From: Phycomyces blakesleeanus NRRL 1555(-) | Taxonomy: Eukaryota; Mucoromycota; Mucoromycetes; Mucorales; Phycomycetaceae | DNA: 64,000 nucleotides | NCBI RefSeq assembly: GCF_001638985.1 | Contig: NW_017265146.1 | Span: 1,143,926 to 1,207,925, forward strand | Reading direction: 5' to 3' | Shown: positions 51,977-63,773 of the stretch, piece by piece | Layout: each line of letters begins with the position of its first letter | Numbering within the stretch: the stretch's first letter is position 1 | The notes under the pieces: model-generated | Database searches by the model: none | What the model was told of the DNA's origin: nothing | Seen by the model: only the letters and a program-made list of their open reading frames with translations | Program-made: the position numbers and the translations under genes

Positions 51977-54900
51977 ATGCAGCACGTTAATGGGATCCCT
52001 GTTTACAGCTCGGATCCAACACTCTTTTACAAAGGTCTGGATGTAGAGCCAACCTGGTTCAGTGCACAGGGCGGTGTATACAAATGTAGAGAACGGAAGA
52101 AATCAGCCGGCCGAGTTGCCATCAAAAAATACCTAGTTGAAGAAAACCAACATGAAGATATGTTTGTGATGCCAAAGGAACTCGTTGAGAACGAGATCTA
52201 CACAATGACAAAATGCGTTCATCCCCACATCCTCAAGCTATATGCCGTCTACCTTCATCAAGAATTTGTCTATCTTGTCATGCCACTTTGCACAGGAGGC
52301 TCATTACAACAATACGTGTTTGACCATCAACTTACGATCGGTCAATTAGTGTACATTATTAGCTCAGTAAGACATCTATTCTTTTTTTTTTTGGTTATTC
52401 AAGGCACACAAAAGGAAGGAAGAAATACGAAGAAGAAGAAGAAGAAGAAGAAGAATAGAGCTTTTTCGTTTATTATTATTATTGTTATTGATTGATTGAT
52501 TGATTGATTGATTAATTGGTTGCTTGGTTGATATTAGATTGCTTCTGGATTAGCGGAAATACATCGCCATAACTACATACATCGAGATATCAAGTGCGAC
52601 AACATCTTTCTAGACGTCGAATCCAATGCTATAGTCATCGGTAAATACACTACACCAATCAATAGTTTACCTATATATATATATATATATATTATTTGTT
52701 CAGTTTAGAACAGCACGCAGTATTGGGGGTGTTATAAATATATAAATATATATAAAAACCCTGTATTGTTTGAAGATTTATTACGACTTTCTAAATGGGA
52801 AACAAACATGGTACTGTTGTTGATTTTTGTTGTTGTTGTTGTTGTTGTGTCATAGGTGATTTTGGCGTAGTGTCTGTAACCCCTACTGCTGACTCGGATG
52901 TAGAGGAAGCCGGCGTTGTTTTGTTCTGGTCACCTGAATTGGTCAATCGACAGGTTGTTAGTTGCAAAGTCGATATCTGGGCACTAGGTATCGTTATTCT
53001 CGAGATATTGAATGGCGGAAAGGCGCCGTACGAAGATGACAAGCTTGAAGAAGAAGAAGTAAGTCCTTGTATACACACACACAAAGTCTTCACAATTTTT
53101 CCTTTTATAAATAAATAGTTGGAAAAGTATAGAATAAATGCAAAAAGAGATATTTTTTTTTGTTTATCAAATAACCAACACAATATTGATTTTACTTTTT
53201 TATTTTAAACTTGTTTTCACCAAGATTAAACAACGCATTCTGGACAACGGAAAACCCGCCTATCCATCAGGATTACCTCAGGGATTAGAAGACCTCCTGG
53301 ATCGTTGCTTAGAAATTGACCCAGAAGCACGAACCACAGCAAAAGATCTCCTAGAGGTAAAATATATGAAACCATACACTATTTATTTATTAGTATCAGT
53401 ATCAGTATTACCATTACCATTACCATTACCATTACCATTGGCCCTTTCCTTTTTTCTTTAACTCTCACTTTCACTCCCAAATATCACTTTCCTTTTTTTT
53501 CTATTTTATTTATTTATTTTTGTACTGATTAACAATGTTATTGCCTATTATAGCACCCATTCTTGTGTGCGTACAAGCCAGAGGCCCTTTACCCTGCCAC
53601 GCGGCTCGACCACGATATATCCTCCTTGTCTGGATCAGAACCTTCAGAATCTGTTTCCGAGCATACCACACATGTTGCCGTCACCAACGATGTAGCAGCA
53701 GCAGCAGCATCAGTAGTAGGAGTAGTAGGAGTAGGAGTAGGAGTAACTGAAAAGGAAGAAGAAAAAGAAAAAGAAGAAGACGATGATGTGATGATGAATG
53801 CTCTTAAGAAATTAAAGGCATTCGAGGCTCTTAATGAGCTTGACCTCACACTTACTCAATCACAATCAACCACCATAAAAGCATCTGCCCAACAATCAAC
53901 AATACCACCCACAATACCTCAGGCAATTCAGACAACAACAGAATCGACAGAAACCGGAACCATAACATCAACATCAACAACAACAGTGTCAGTAGTAGAC
54001 CAGATACCATCGGATTTACCCCGCCAAGAAGACATCATTGTATCCACAAGCACTATGAACTCTTCTCCTCATGTTAAACCAAACTCCCGCAAATCACACG
54101 TGCCTCAAATCAGTGTTCCTATACCTGGTCGGCAATGTAGACTTCCGGTTCCTTCCTTTATTGCTGTGGCAAGTGAGACCAGTGCAATGCCCTCCAAAGA
54201 ACGCATTGATAGCGTGATGCGCAAGCGACAGACAATGCTAGACTCGCACCGTAACCAAGGCTCTCGTTTACCGTGGCTCAAGTGGACATTACCTGTCCTA
54301 CATGCAGAAACTCCAAAAGTCAAGGTTCAGTCGACGGAACCAGTTCCATTCAAGACCATGTCACGCTCTTACACCATGCCAGCCGGTATATCTCAGATCG
54401 GTAAGCCTGTAAATAATAGTAATGGCAATACCACCACCACCGCCACCACTACTAGTAGTACTAGTGGAGGTGGTGGTGGTGGACTGGATCGGAACCGTAC
54501 ACGTCGTGCAGATGCAGTCAAGTCAGTCAATGAGATTGACCGGTCTCGTAAAAATATCCCGTCTCGCTCCACATCGGCCGGCCAACGGGCACCTACGAAA
54601 CCTCGGCCGGCTTCTGCGGGACGTCTTTCTGAAGACAAGTCGTCATTATCACAGCAACAAGTCAAGCCTGCGGCTCGGCCACGTGTGCTTTTGTCAAATG
54701 GGCCTGGACGTAAACCCCGTCCGTTGCCTCCAAAGGCATCAGTGTTCCGTCAGAAACGTTTGCCGAGCGAGAGTCGGACTGCGCGCCTGACAATGGGTAT
54801 TAGTGCACGACCTTTGAAAGAAAACAACGAAGACAGTAATAACAACAGCAATAAATCTGTACCACCGCCCATGCCATCACGGATCGGCCGACTGCTGAGT

Positions 54901-55323
54901 GTGAAGTCGGATGAAAAAGAAGGAAAACGAAGACCTGTATCTTTTGCGGGTACAAGTGCACAACAACGGCCTGATGGTGGTCTACAGAGATCCGACGGTA
55001 GTCTTTTGGAGCCCAATAGGAGGTACGGTCATTTGATTCAGCCAGTAGCAACTCGTACCACGCCACTGCCAAAACAGGATGTCAGGGTGAGACGTCAATC
55101 GGCTCCTTTGGTCGATAGACCCGAGAAATTGAGTGGCAGCAATATTGGAAGTGGTATTGGTTTAGGTCAAAGATCTGCACAAAAGAAGAACAAGACCCAA
55201 GATGAAAGTAAGACACAAGGCCAAGGCCAAGGCCAAGGACAAGGACAGCGAAATGGTGATAGTAAACCACCACTGTCAAAGAATTCGGCACTCAAGGGTG
55301 TCAAGACTGTCCGTGTTCACTGA
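51977..55323 (+). CDS. Ser/Thr protein kinase with long disordered tail, 865 aa, 5 exons
   Basis: Exons are 51977-52366, 52538-52640, 52856-53058, 53225-53356 and 53554-55323, all GT-AG and in frame. The kinase domain spans about 30-285: VAIK Lys50, ENEI Glu near 71-73, the HRDIKCDN catalytic loop (145-152, Asp147, Asn152), DFG at 166-168, SPE at 190-192 in place of APE, VDIWALG near 203-209, and a final RTTAKDLLEHPFL. The architecture resembles STE20/PAK-type kinases, but the glycine loop is degenerate (SAQGGVYKC lacks the first glycines) and the activation segment has no GT-x-x-W-x-APE. The ~580-residue tail is Ser/Thr/Pro/Arg-rich, with Gly and Gln-Gly runs, and is likely disordered and regulatory. 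Substrates are unknown. Confidence 0.85.
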
Positions 55324-56219
55324 ATTTTATGTTTCTTGTTCTTCATTACAATCATACCCTCGCCATAACAATTCCCTCCCTCTACCCTCCACTTACATCT
55401 TCTCACTTGTTCTTTCCTCTCTTTTCTTTCTTTCTTATCCTATTGCTCTTTCCACTTTATTCAATCAATTATTCAATCGCTCGCACAAACCATTTTCCCT
55501 CTTTTTTTTTTCTTTTTCATTCATTTTCTGCATACAAATCTTTTTTTTTTTTTTGCTGATTTGATCCTGATTTTATTTTTTCCTTTCCTTGTTAAAGTAA
55601 CGGTAGTCCCTTATACTTGCCAATACTGCATATAAAAATAATAATAATAATAATATCATTCTTTAGATATATATATTTTATTTTATTTATCTTATTTATC
55701 TTATTTACATATGCTATATCAAATCAAGAAAAAAGAATGGAAATTACCCTTACTGTTTCTTTTTGCTGTTGTTGTTATTTCTTATTACTTTATATAGTTC
55801 ATACCACAAATCATTATTTTATTTTATTTTTATTTAAATCTTAACCTCCCCTTTTATGGCAAGTTTATTAGTATCAAATGAAATAATTCATTTTTTAATT
55901 TTTTATTTCTACAAGCACATATTATATATATATATATATATATATATTAAGATCGTTCACATGATATTAAAGGACACTGTATTAAAAAAAACCCCCAAAG
56001 ACCAAAGACCAAAGACCAATAAAAATGTCAGGCCATACGAATTCACTTTTATTAGAGCTAATATATATTTTAGGGGTGTCTAGATAGTAGTAATTGGTGT
56101 ATTGGGGGGGGCAGGGGATATCTCTTTTATATTTCAAGATATGTAAATATCCTATATCTCTTGTTCAATTTTATCAAAGGATCTCAGTATCGGTAGGCTA
56201 ATTCTTTATTCATTACAAA
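55324..56219. other. Convergent intergenic region
   Basis: This separates the kinase stop from the 3' end of the F-box pseudogene. It is pyrimidine-rich, then AT-rich with a TA run (55924-55947). No gene is supported. Confidence 0.55.
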
Positions 56220-58119
56220 TTATACTTTACCAAAGCCATAAAATGATTTTGGCCAAATATAAAACTCTCTGTGATTCGATAAAGGCACATCATATTTCGT
56301 CCTGTGACTACACCTCAATTCAACATAGCCACCACACAGATCTTTCTTCCAATCTTCTTCATTAGCCTTTTCATCCAAAGATTCTTCAGCTTCAAAGACA
56401 TCCGTCTTGCTTTTAAACTGTGAAACCTGAAAATATTCATTTGCAGTCCAGGATTCTTGATCTGAAAGCGGTCTGATCTTTACGGCAGAGTCATGTATGT
56501 CATCATATTTCCCACGTAGATGGTACCAGGCCAGATACTCCACAAAAGATTTCCAATTGACATCTTTATTGCTCTTCTCTATTGTCTCGGCTGACTCGCG
56601 AGGACTGGTCAGGTTGGAAAGCAATATCAAGTTGATGTCTGGATCCTTGCTCATGTTTTCTTCAGAGGATGAGTAGAACTTGACGTGGTCCAGGATCAAT
56701 GTCTTGAGTTCTAGGCAAGACATGCCAATGCACAGGCTTCTAGTTTTAGCAGATACCGATCCACAAATTCTCATGCTCTTCAAATGTATAGCTTCCAACC
56801 CCTTGCATTTAAAAGTCGCGTAGTTGAGCACAGAAACATTTGTTATGACAAGATCCAGTATCAAGAGCAATAATCCATGCTGCCTTGGATCTCCAGATGT
56901 TTCTGGGCTACTATTGTACAGCCTCCCATCAGAAAACTCGAAGTGCTCTAATGATGGACAATGATCCAATAAATCGTCCAATGCAATCGATAGCCCACAT
57001 TCCCTCATTTTAAGGCTTACTAGCCACGAAGAGTACTGGAGTTTTGGCTCAAAGGCAATACGAGTATTAAAACTTATGCCCCAATTAATCGACAATTTTG
57101 CGAGTGTTGTGCTAAATGATTGCAGTAATCGGTCAGTAACCCTACAAAGCAAGGTCACATCAGGGTCTCTGGATCGTATCCTGTACTTCAAGCTCTTGAT
57201 AGCTACATTTGACGGACAAAGTAGTTCCCAGAATATCACATGCGACCATTCGGACAGCTCCTTAGTATAGAAACACACGGTCTCCAGCTACGGAAACACA
57301 CTTTTAACCGAACGAAGGAGTGCTATATTTCTTTCGTTAGTCTCCATAACAGATATTCCTCCGAGCTGGCGCAAGGATGAAAATGTCAGAGCTTGCAAGT
57401 TTGGGTACTTGAAGCAAAAGTAGTACACCCACTGGTGATCCCAATAGCCAAGATAGAGAGAGAGAGACTTGTTACACTCAGCGCTGGATAAGTACTTGGG
57501 ATTCTTGCTACTGCGCCTGGGTGCATATCCGTGAGCCTCAAATGAACCCTAAAATTTACCAGCTGCGGTAATGCCAGGTGAAGATCATTATATCGATTAA
57601 AGTCAAAGACCATCGAATCAAAACGTTGATATGGATATATGCCTAATGATTGAAGATTGGGGATATTTCTCAAGACCTCGATCATGAACGGGGCCGTCGT
57701 TTTCCAGGTTTCGGGGACAATCTGTAACTTTAAGCTGGTCACTGACGTCCACTGAGGACCATACGTTGTATCGCTTATGTCGATATCGTAAAAATACAGC
57801 GATCCCATATCGAGATGCTTCAAGTTTGGAAAGGTTTTGAAAACATGGCTTTGTTGCCAGTCAGTAAGTTTGTTTGTCCGTTAACTTGTAGACTTTGGGT
57901 CGTGCGCCTATCTGGTAGAAAATACGCAGTTGGATCATTTACAATAGCACATATGTCTTTAAGTTTATCCATGGAATCGACTTTAATATTCTCCCAAAGC
58001 GATTCTTGAAACGGGATTTTCCATCCCTTGCAAGTGAGAATATAAGTCAGCTTATCATCCGTTAATAAAAGTTTTGCAATTTGCGAGAGAATTTCAAAAG
58101 GTAAGTCTGATGCCAGCAT
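56220..58119 (-). pseudogene. F-box/LRR protein pseudogene
   Basis: Three consecutive minus-strand frames encode one F-box/leucine-rich protein, the substrate-binding subunit type of SCF ubiquitin ligases. The start at 58119 reads MLASDLPFEILSQIAKLLL, an F-box, followed by CKGWKIPFQESLWENI. A one-base-type frameshift near 57825 splits the FPNLKHLDM repeat. A second break lies in a CT-dinucleotide run (57455-57467), before a WDHQWVYYFCFKYPNLQ segment. An in-frame TAG at 57288-57290 interrupts a VKSVFP-LETVCFY segment, and the last frame ends at 56220. LRR-like pieces include IPNLQSLGIYP and CLELKTLILDHVKF. No intron explains the breaks. Three independent lesions argue for a real pseudogene, although one indel could be a sequencing error. 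Confidence 0.8.
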
Positions 58120-58680
58120 ACGAGTAGAGGGTAGATAGTAGAGAGAACGAGAGACAAATTACTGAATGCAAAGAAAAAACAGAATTTGCTTATTTGGACA
58201 CACTTGTGGGCAACAAGTGTTGTATATTATAAATATTGTCACTTGGCTTAACAAGTAACCATGAAGGGACACAGATCGCAGCAACTTCACATATTTTCTA
58301 ATTAATTAATTTTGCATTGAAAAGTAAAATTAGACAATGTTGAGTACGCGGACTCCTTTTTAAATACATACAAAAAATGTTGCGCAGCTCAAGTTGAACA
58401 TGGGCTGGACATTTAAAGCCAAGCCAAAAAGAATGCTACATTGTCAGCAAAAAAGAAGTGGTGATTTGTGTTATCGGAACTGCATAACAAAAGCCATCTA
58501 CAGCATGAGGAGCCAGAAGAGATTGATATGCATTTAACAAGGAAGGGGAGAAGGATTGTGCATTAGTGGATAATAAAGGTGTACATTATGATGTAAGATT
58601 GACATTCCTCAATGTGGTATCCTTTTATAAGTAATTTCAAGATTTGACATAAAAAATAAAATAAATAAAAATAATATCAA
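58120..58680. other. Intergenic region between F-box relic and U6 gene
   Basis: No gene is supported. The sequence is somewhat more GC-rich than average but has no long open frame. Confidence 0.5.
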
Positions 58681-58697
58681 GTGGTGACAAAACAAAA

Positions 58698-58758
58698 AAA
58701 AATATGCTCCGTAGAGCGTTCCATCTCAGAAGTTTAGTGTCATCCTTGTGCAGGGGCC

Positions 58759-58790
<32 letters not shown>

Positions 58791-58813
58791 ATATGTGACA
58801 GAGGTGCAAGCAC
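58698..58813 (-). ncRNA. U6 spliceosomal snRNA
   Basis: On the minus strand the central region reads as a near-canonical U6: TTGGAACGATACAGAGAAG, then ATTAGCATGGCCCCTGCACA and AGGATGACAC. This contains the ACAGAGA box that pairs with the 5' splice site (plus-strand ctctgt at 58770-58775), the AGC triad and the internal stem-loop. The 5' end is set at GTGCTTGC (58813), and a T9 run at 58702-58694 fits a polymerase III terminator. The 5' stem-loop and 3' tail differ from animal U6. U6 pairs with U4 and U2 to form the spliceosome's catalytic core, consistent with the many introns here. Exact ends are approximate. Confidence 0.9.
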
Positions 58814-59880
58814 TTGTCGACTAAAATAAATGTCCCAAAACACTAGATATATGCATTTATTTGCCGCTTTACAAAAGTTGTGGGTTTTTAATATTTTTCA
58901 GAAATTTTTTATATTATAAACATTATATACAGAAAAGTAAATAGCTAGGCTTGGTAAAATAATTGTATGCTTAATATCCTTATTTTACCCTTACTACATC
59001 CACTCTACACAAAATACCTTTTAATTTCTTTATCTTTTAATATTAAATAAACTGTATATCAACCTCTTTATAATGTATCCTTCAATAAAGAAAGCTTACT
59101 ATAAGGTTTGGTCAAAAGAACGATATGCTTCTGGAAAAGGAAAATTGTTTTTTTTTGATGAAGGTTATTATAATTTTTTTTGACTAAGAGACAGATCTTT
59201 GAGACATATGGCAAAAGTACAACCAATTGAAACTTATTTATAAAGAGAAATTACATCAAATAAACGATATAGATATGTATATGTGAGGGCTATTTTTCAT
59301 AGTATTGGAAATAGGGTATCATTTACCAGGTTCTTAATTTGGCCAATATGGTAACACAAGACTCTTTTAATTAATGTAATCTTATACGAGAATACATCAG
59401 TACACGTTCTTAAAGCTTACATATAAAAAGATATTCTTGGATACTGTTATTGTCAAAGAAGTATTGGGTTGGTTGCTGCATTGATCAAATCCCGTATTAA
59501 TTCATTTTTTTATAAAAATTAACTAAATTTAGATAAGAATCTTACACAGGAAATCTCCTTCTCTATTCAATACTATGTGGGAAAAGGATTAATTCAGAGG
59601 GTGGTCTTGAAAATATCATAAATCTTTCTCAGAATTGCCTAAATGATCTTTTCTTCCAAGGGACTTTAGTATAATAAAACAGCTTTTAAGTGCAATATAG
59701 AAAAAGCACAAAATTTATTATTCTTATTATCTTTTGCAAATATTAATCATAATATCTTTAAAAGCAAATGTAGAAAAAAAGATAAAAAAATATAAATATG
59801 ATACTAAAGACATATGAGAAAAATTTTATTATTCAAAGATTTTTATAAAGGAAATATAAGTTAAATTAAATATAATATAA
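58814..59880. other. Upstream flank of U6 and gene-poor DNA
   Basis: AT-rich tracts at 58820-58860 (including gatatatgc) could serve as the TATA element for U6. No protein gene is supported. Confidence 0.5.
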
Positions 59881-60024
59881 TATAAGATGGTCAAGTTCAT
59901 GCTACTTCAGTCCAGTCCAGTCGGCTTCAGTCAAGTCCAGTCGGTTTTTTTTCTTGGTCCATTTGATTTTTCTTTTGATCTTTTTTTTTGTCCGTTTTTT
60001 TTTTTTGCTTTTTTTTGCTTTTTT

Positions 60025-60310
60025 TTTTGAGAGAGAGGAGGGCTTAGTATATGCCTGTGTGATTTTTGGACAGGACTTAGTATAGACCTCAGGGTCGGAT
60101 TTCTTTTGATCCTTTTGGAGCGGAGGACTTAATGTGCCTGATCATTTCTGATAGGTTTTGGTCTACGCCTCGGGTTTTGGATTTGATCCTTTTGGAGTGG
60201 AGGACTTAGTGTATGCCTCAAGTTCGGATTTCTTTTGATCCTTTTGGAAAGGAGGACTTAGTATATGCCCGTTTTTTTTACAGGACTTAGTATAGGCCTC
60301 GGATTTGGTT
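60025..60310. repeat. Imperfect repeats with 'gaggacttagtatatgcct' core
   Basis: Four to five diverged copies of a unit with aggacttagtatatgcctc and a linked 'ggatttcttttgatccttttggag' segment occur between 60025 and 60310. Unit spacing is about 60-75 bp. Open frames across it are by-products of the repeat. Confidence 0.75.
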
Positions 60311-61150
60311 TTTTGTTTTTTGTTTTTCTTTTGGAACTTGCTTTTGGAATTTTGCATTGGACCCCTTCTTGGAAATCGACTTGGCCTTGAGACTTGGAGG
60401 TACAGCCCAGATTTTGGACTTTGATAGAAATTCGCCTCTACTTTTGTATGTATCTATGTATGTATACAAGTGTGTATATGTATGTTTGTATGTCTATGAC
60501 TATGACTATGACTATGTGTATGTGTGTGTGTGTGTATATATAAGAAAGAAATAGAAAAATAGAAATTGTGTGTGTTTGTGTGTGTGTGTATTTGTCTACT
60601 TCTCTAATTGTGTACTTCTCTATATGTTTGTATATGTTTGTGTGCTAGGACTAGTACTAGAACAGTACTTTGACAGTTTTTGGACATTTGGACTTTGACT
60701 TGGGCTTGGACAAGACTTGGAATTGGACTTGGACATATAAGCAAACCGTGGCTTGACCATTTCAGGGATTCTGCTAGACTATGAGTTTCTACTTGAGATA
60801 GAGAGATAATTGTGAATATAATCTTTTTTCTTTTTTTTTGTATTCTTTTTTTTGTATCTTTTTTTGTATTCTTTTTTGTATTCTTCTTGCTTGACTTGGT
60901 TCTTACTGCTGTCATTGTTGCATAGGATTCAGGCTTCGGAATTTGCCTTATTATTTGAGTTGCTAAGGCCAAATATGGCTTAAAAAGATAAAGAAAATAA
61001 TGAGTGAGAAAACAAGAGATATATTTACATATGAGGCAGGTTTGAATGACCAAAATAACATACCTTAATTGATAGAATTTGTTTTTTAAGTAAAGGAACT
61101 TGTCTTGGAATAGGTAACATCATCTGAAGAGACGGGCTCAGGACTGCAAA
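60311..61150. other. Repeat-rich region without a supported gene
   Basis: Several low-complexity tracts are present: ctatga repeats near 60493-60513, TG runs near 60519-60534 and 60567-60588, and 'ggacttg' repeats near 60690-60730. The minus-strand frame over 60604-61053 is Lys/Thr-rich low complexity. Confidence 0.5.
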
Positions 61151-61173
61151 ATGTTCTTCGATGACCGGGCGGA

Positions 61174-61467
61174 ATGAACCTTGACCACCAGCAGGAGGTA
61201 TACGAGACCACCGACAGTAAACAGCCAAGCTTCCAACAGAAACAATGTGCCAAATTGCAGCGATGGGGTCAATCACAAAAGGGTTTGACCACCGAATGGC
61301 AGAGGAGCTACCAGATCTTGGCTTACCACACCAAGAACCCTAAATATATACAGGCATACAATGTAATGTACAATATTTTGAGGGGAGAAAAGGTACTACA
61401 GGCGTACCGAGCAGCTTTACCTTTTGGTAAAGTTCAACGCTCACAAGCTCTCTATGGTATCCTCTAA
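61174..61467 (+). other. Coding-like fragment, plus arm of an inverted pair
   Basis: The frame reads DHQQEVYETTDSKQPSFQQK then QCAKLQ and continues to AYRAALPFGKVQRSQALYG. It is not recognised. Its first ~80 bases resemble the reverse complement of 61660-61741, sharing the CACCAGCAGGA, GTAAACA and CAGAA(A/G)CAATGTG blocks. It probably derives from a transposon or a decayed gene. Confidence 0.4.
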
Positions 61468-61648
61468 AGGGTTGTAGTATTGCGAGCCCTGTCACAGGGC
61501 GGCCCTGAGAAGATGAAAAAATATCATATAATTAGTACCGAGACATATTGTGTATAAATAGTACTTATCTTCTGAATAGACGGACTAATGGTTGATATTG
61601 TCTCTGACAAAGAAATCCAGAGACAAAAACAGCCCTTGAAAAATTGCC

Positions 61649-61834
61649 TTATTGCTTGCTTTGTGGTTCACATTGCTTCTGCCTTGAGCTCTGTTGTTTA
61701 CTACTGACGGCCTCTACTTGTTCCTGCTGGTGTTCTCGGTCCATAATATAAACCCGGACATCCCAAATACCTTTTTGCAGTCCTGAGCCAATAGTCTTGA
61801 ATGATGATGAGGAATTTATTCTTGTTGTAACCAT
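61649..61834 (-). other. Coding-like fragment, minus arm of an inverted pair
   Basis: The minus-strand frame contains DREHQQEQVEAVSSKQQSSR followed by QKQCEPQSKQ. This is clearly related to the plus-strand fragment at 61174-61260. It is open upstream to a GTAACC-like start. Function is unknown. Confidence 0.4.
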
Positions 61835-61964
61835 ATCCTAGTCGAGACTCTTGGTGTGCTTTTTGGCCAACCCAGCGAGATGGCGAGACTCTGGGTCAGC
61901 CTACTTGATGTTAAGCTTGTTGTGCTTGAAAGTTTAGATGCTTGAATGCTTGATATCCTTTTTT

Positions 61965-62027
61965 TCATGTTCATGTTCATGTTCATGTTCATGTTCATGT
62001 TCATGTTCATGTTCATGTCTATGTTCA
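61965..62027. repeat. (ttcatg)n hexamer microsatellite
   Basis: Roughly nine copies of ttcatg are present; on the minus strand the array encodes an Asn-Met repeat, which I regard as non-genic. Confidence 0.9.
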
Positions 62028-62289
62028 ACTTTGCTTTGATACTGGATTCAATTTTCCGTAGAATTATATAAATGTATATATATATATATGCATGGCTTTT
62101 AAGCACTTGTCTCGACTTGGTTTGGATAGGTTTGTCGAAAGTAATCTTGCTTCTCCTTCACAGCTGAAAGTTTGCAAAATTGCCCTTCGACTCGGGTCTT
62201 ATTTTCTTGAGTATACGCATTTCCAGTTGCTAACTGTAACCTGCCTTTTTTTTTGGTGACAATTTCTAGCTCACACTGTTTGGTCTGGT

Positions 62290-63765
62290 TCATTTACCAG
62301 ACCATATTGATCAGAGCCCTCCTCAAATGAGGGTGGCTAGGACTCTAACCACAGGTTTTGCGTGATGCTTGAAATCATCGGCGAATTCCACGCTATCTCT
62401 CCAGTGACAATGTACTGTATAGTCAGGTTATCTTGATTCGACTGACAAAGTCACTGGTACCTAATCGATCAGTCATTGAAGCATATCCTTTTGTGCAGAT
62501 GAACTTTGGTTTTGCCATCTCAAAATAGCTGCGGATGTCTGGACATGCATGTGTATGCATCATTTGAGTCCGGACACAAGGACTGGTAGCAATCATAATG
62601 ACTGATATACCATCATGTCTGTGAGGGAAAACCTCGCCAATCTTGCGTAAGAACTAGGTGTTCTTGGCTCGTTTTCCCGAAACCTCTTGGGACTGTCTAC
62701 CCCCCAACAATAGATTTTACACAATCTACGGTATAGTCAACTCAAAGTCCAAAAGGACCTATTCGAGCTTACCAGTGAATCTTCAGGTATTCACCAGAAA
62801 AAAAAGGAGGGGACTGACGATAGCCTTCCAAGGACCCCAAGAAAGAACCCGGCAAGGAAGCAAAACCCATTCGGCCAGACATAACTACATAATGAACACC
62901 GTGCCCCACAGTATTCATTCTCCCTGGCTTAAGCACAAAACTCAAGCTACAAAGACCCAGAACCCAGGTACAGAACAGGCTAGCAACCTAGCTAACAACG
63001 ATCTCCAGAATGATACCAGAATGATACCAGAAATCTAGCCAACCAGACCAGACAATCCAACAGGACCACCGTGGCCCAAAAACGACCCAGAATCAAGGAC
63101 TCCGGAAGCCCTACTCGTACAGAAACCACCACTCACAGATCTCGGCCTCAGACCTGAGAGGAAGTCAACAAGAGCCCTACGAACAAAATGTTCAAGCCAA
63201 CCCTACAGCAGTGCAAGTACCACCCTCGAATGTATACAAACGGCAAATACCAGAGGCAAACAGGTTTGAAAACCAGTCTAGTACCACCACAAGTTACACT
63301 CATATGTAGACCTCCACAATCTACCTTCTCTTTATACTGTCTATGCCAAGCCAAGACTCATAACCAAGCTAACAGGTGGAGCATGGTGTCGATCCTAGAG
63401 GGAAACGATAATCCAGTCCTTTGAATTTGAAAGCAGTAGGAACCGAACGTAAAAGAGGCTACCCTTACAGCTTAACCAAGAGACCCAGCGTGAATCACCA
63501 CGCAGATAGTCCCAAGGAAAAGTACTGTGAAAGGTCTCGGAATTCCAGTGTCACCATAAAGCTTACCAGAAGCTTCAGGATCGACCTTTGGTTCCGACCG
63601 CATCGGCTTGGCTCCAGGGCCAACCGACCGACAAGATGTCCGCTTGGTGAAGCGTACAGGGCAACAAAAATTTGTCCAAGTTTTCGGAATCATCAGCTCC
63701 GCAGATTCTTTCACTACACCTCTGACCCAATGGGTCAAGGTGAGCTCGGGCACTGCTAACAAACA
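62290..63765. mobile_element. Probable retroelement or transposon debris, higher GC
   Basis: This stretch is visibly richer in G+C and C-rich runs than the rest of the window and lacks introns or an intact gene. Several frames on both strands are open for 60-130 codons and then break. On the plus strand, Pro/Asn/Gln-rich text recalls disordered gag regions. On the minus strand 63762-63472 begins LAVPELTLTHWVRGVVKESA, which is gag-like in feel. No reverse transcriptase, integrase or terminal repeat is seen, so the assignment is weak. Confidence 0.35.
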
Positions 63766-63773
63766 ATCTTACT

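Noticed and set aside
58637..58843. Minus-strand 68-codon frame over the U6 gene
   Set aside because: The nucleotide sequence is U6 snRNA, so the frame is coincidental.
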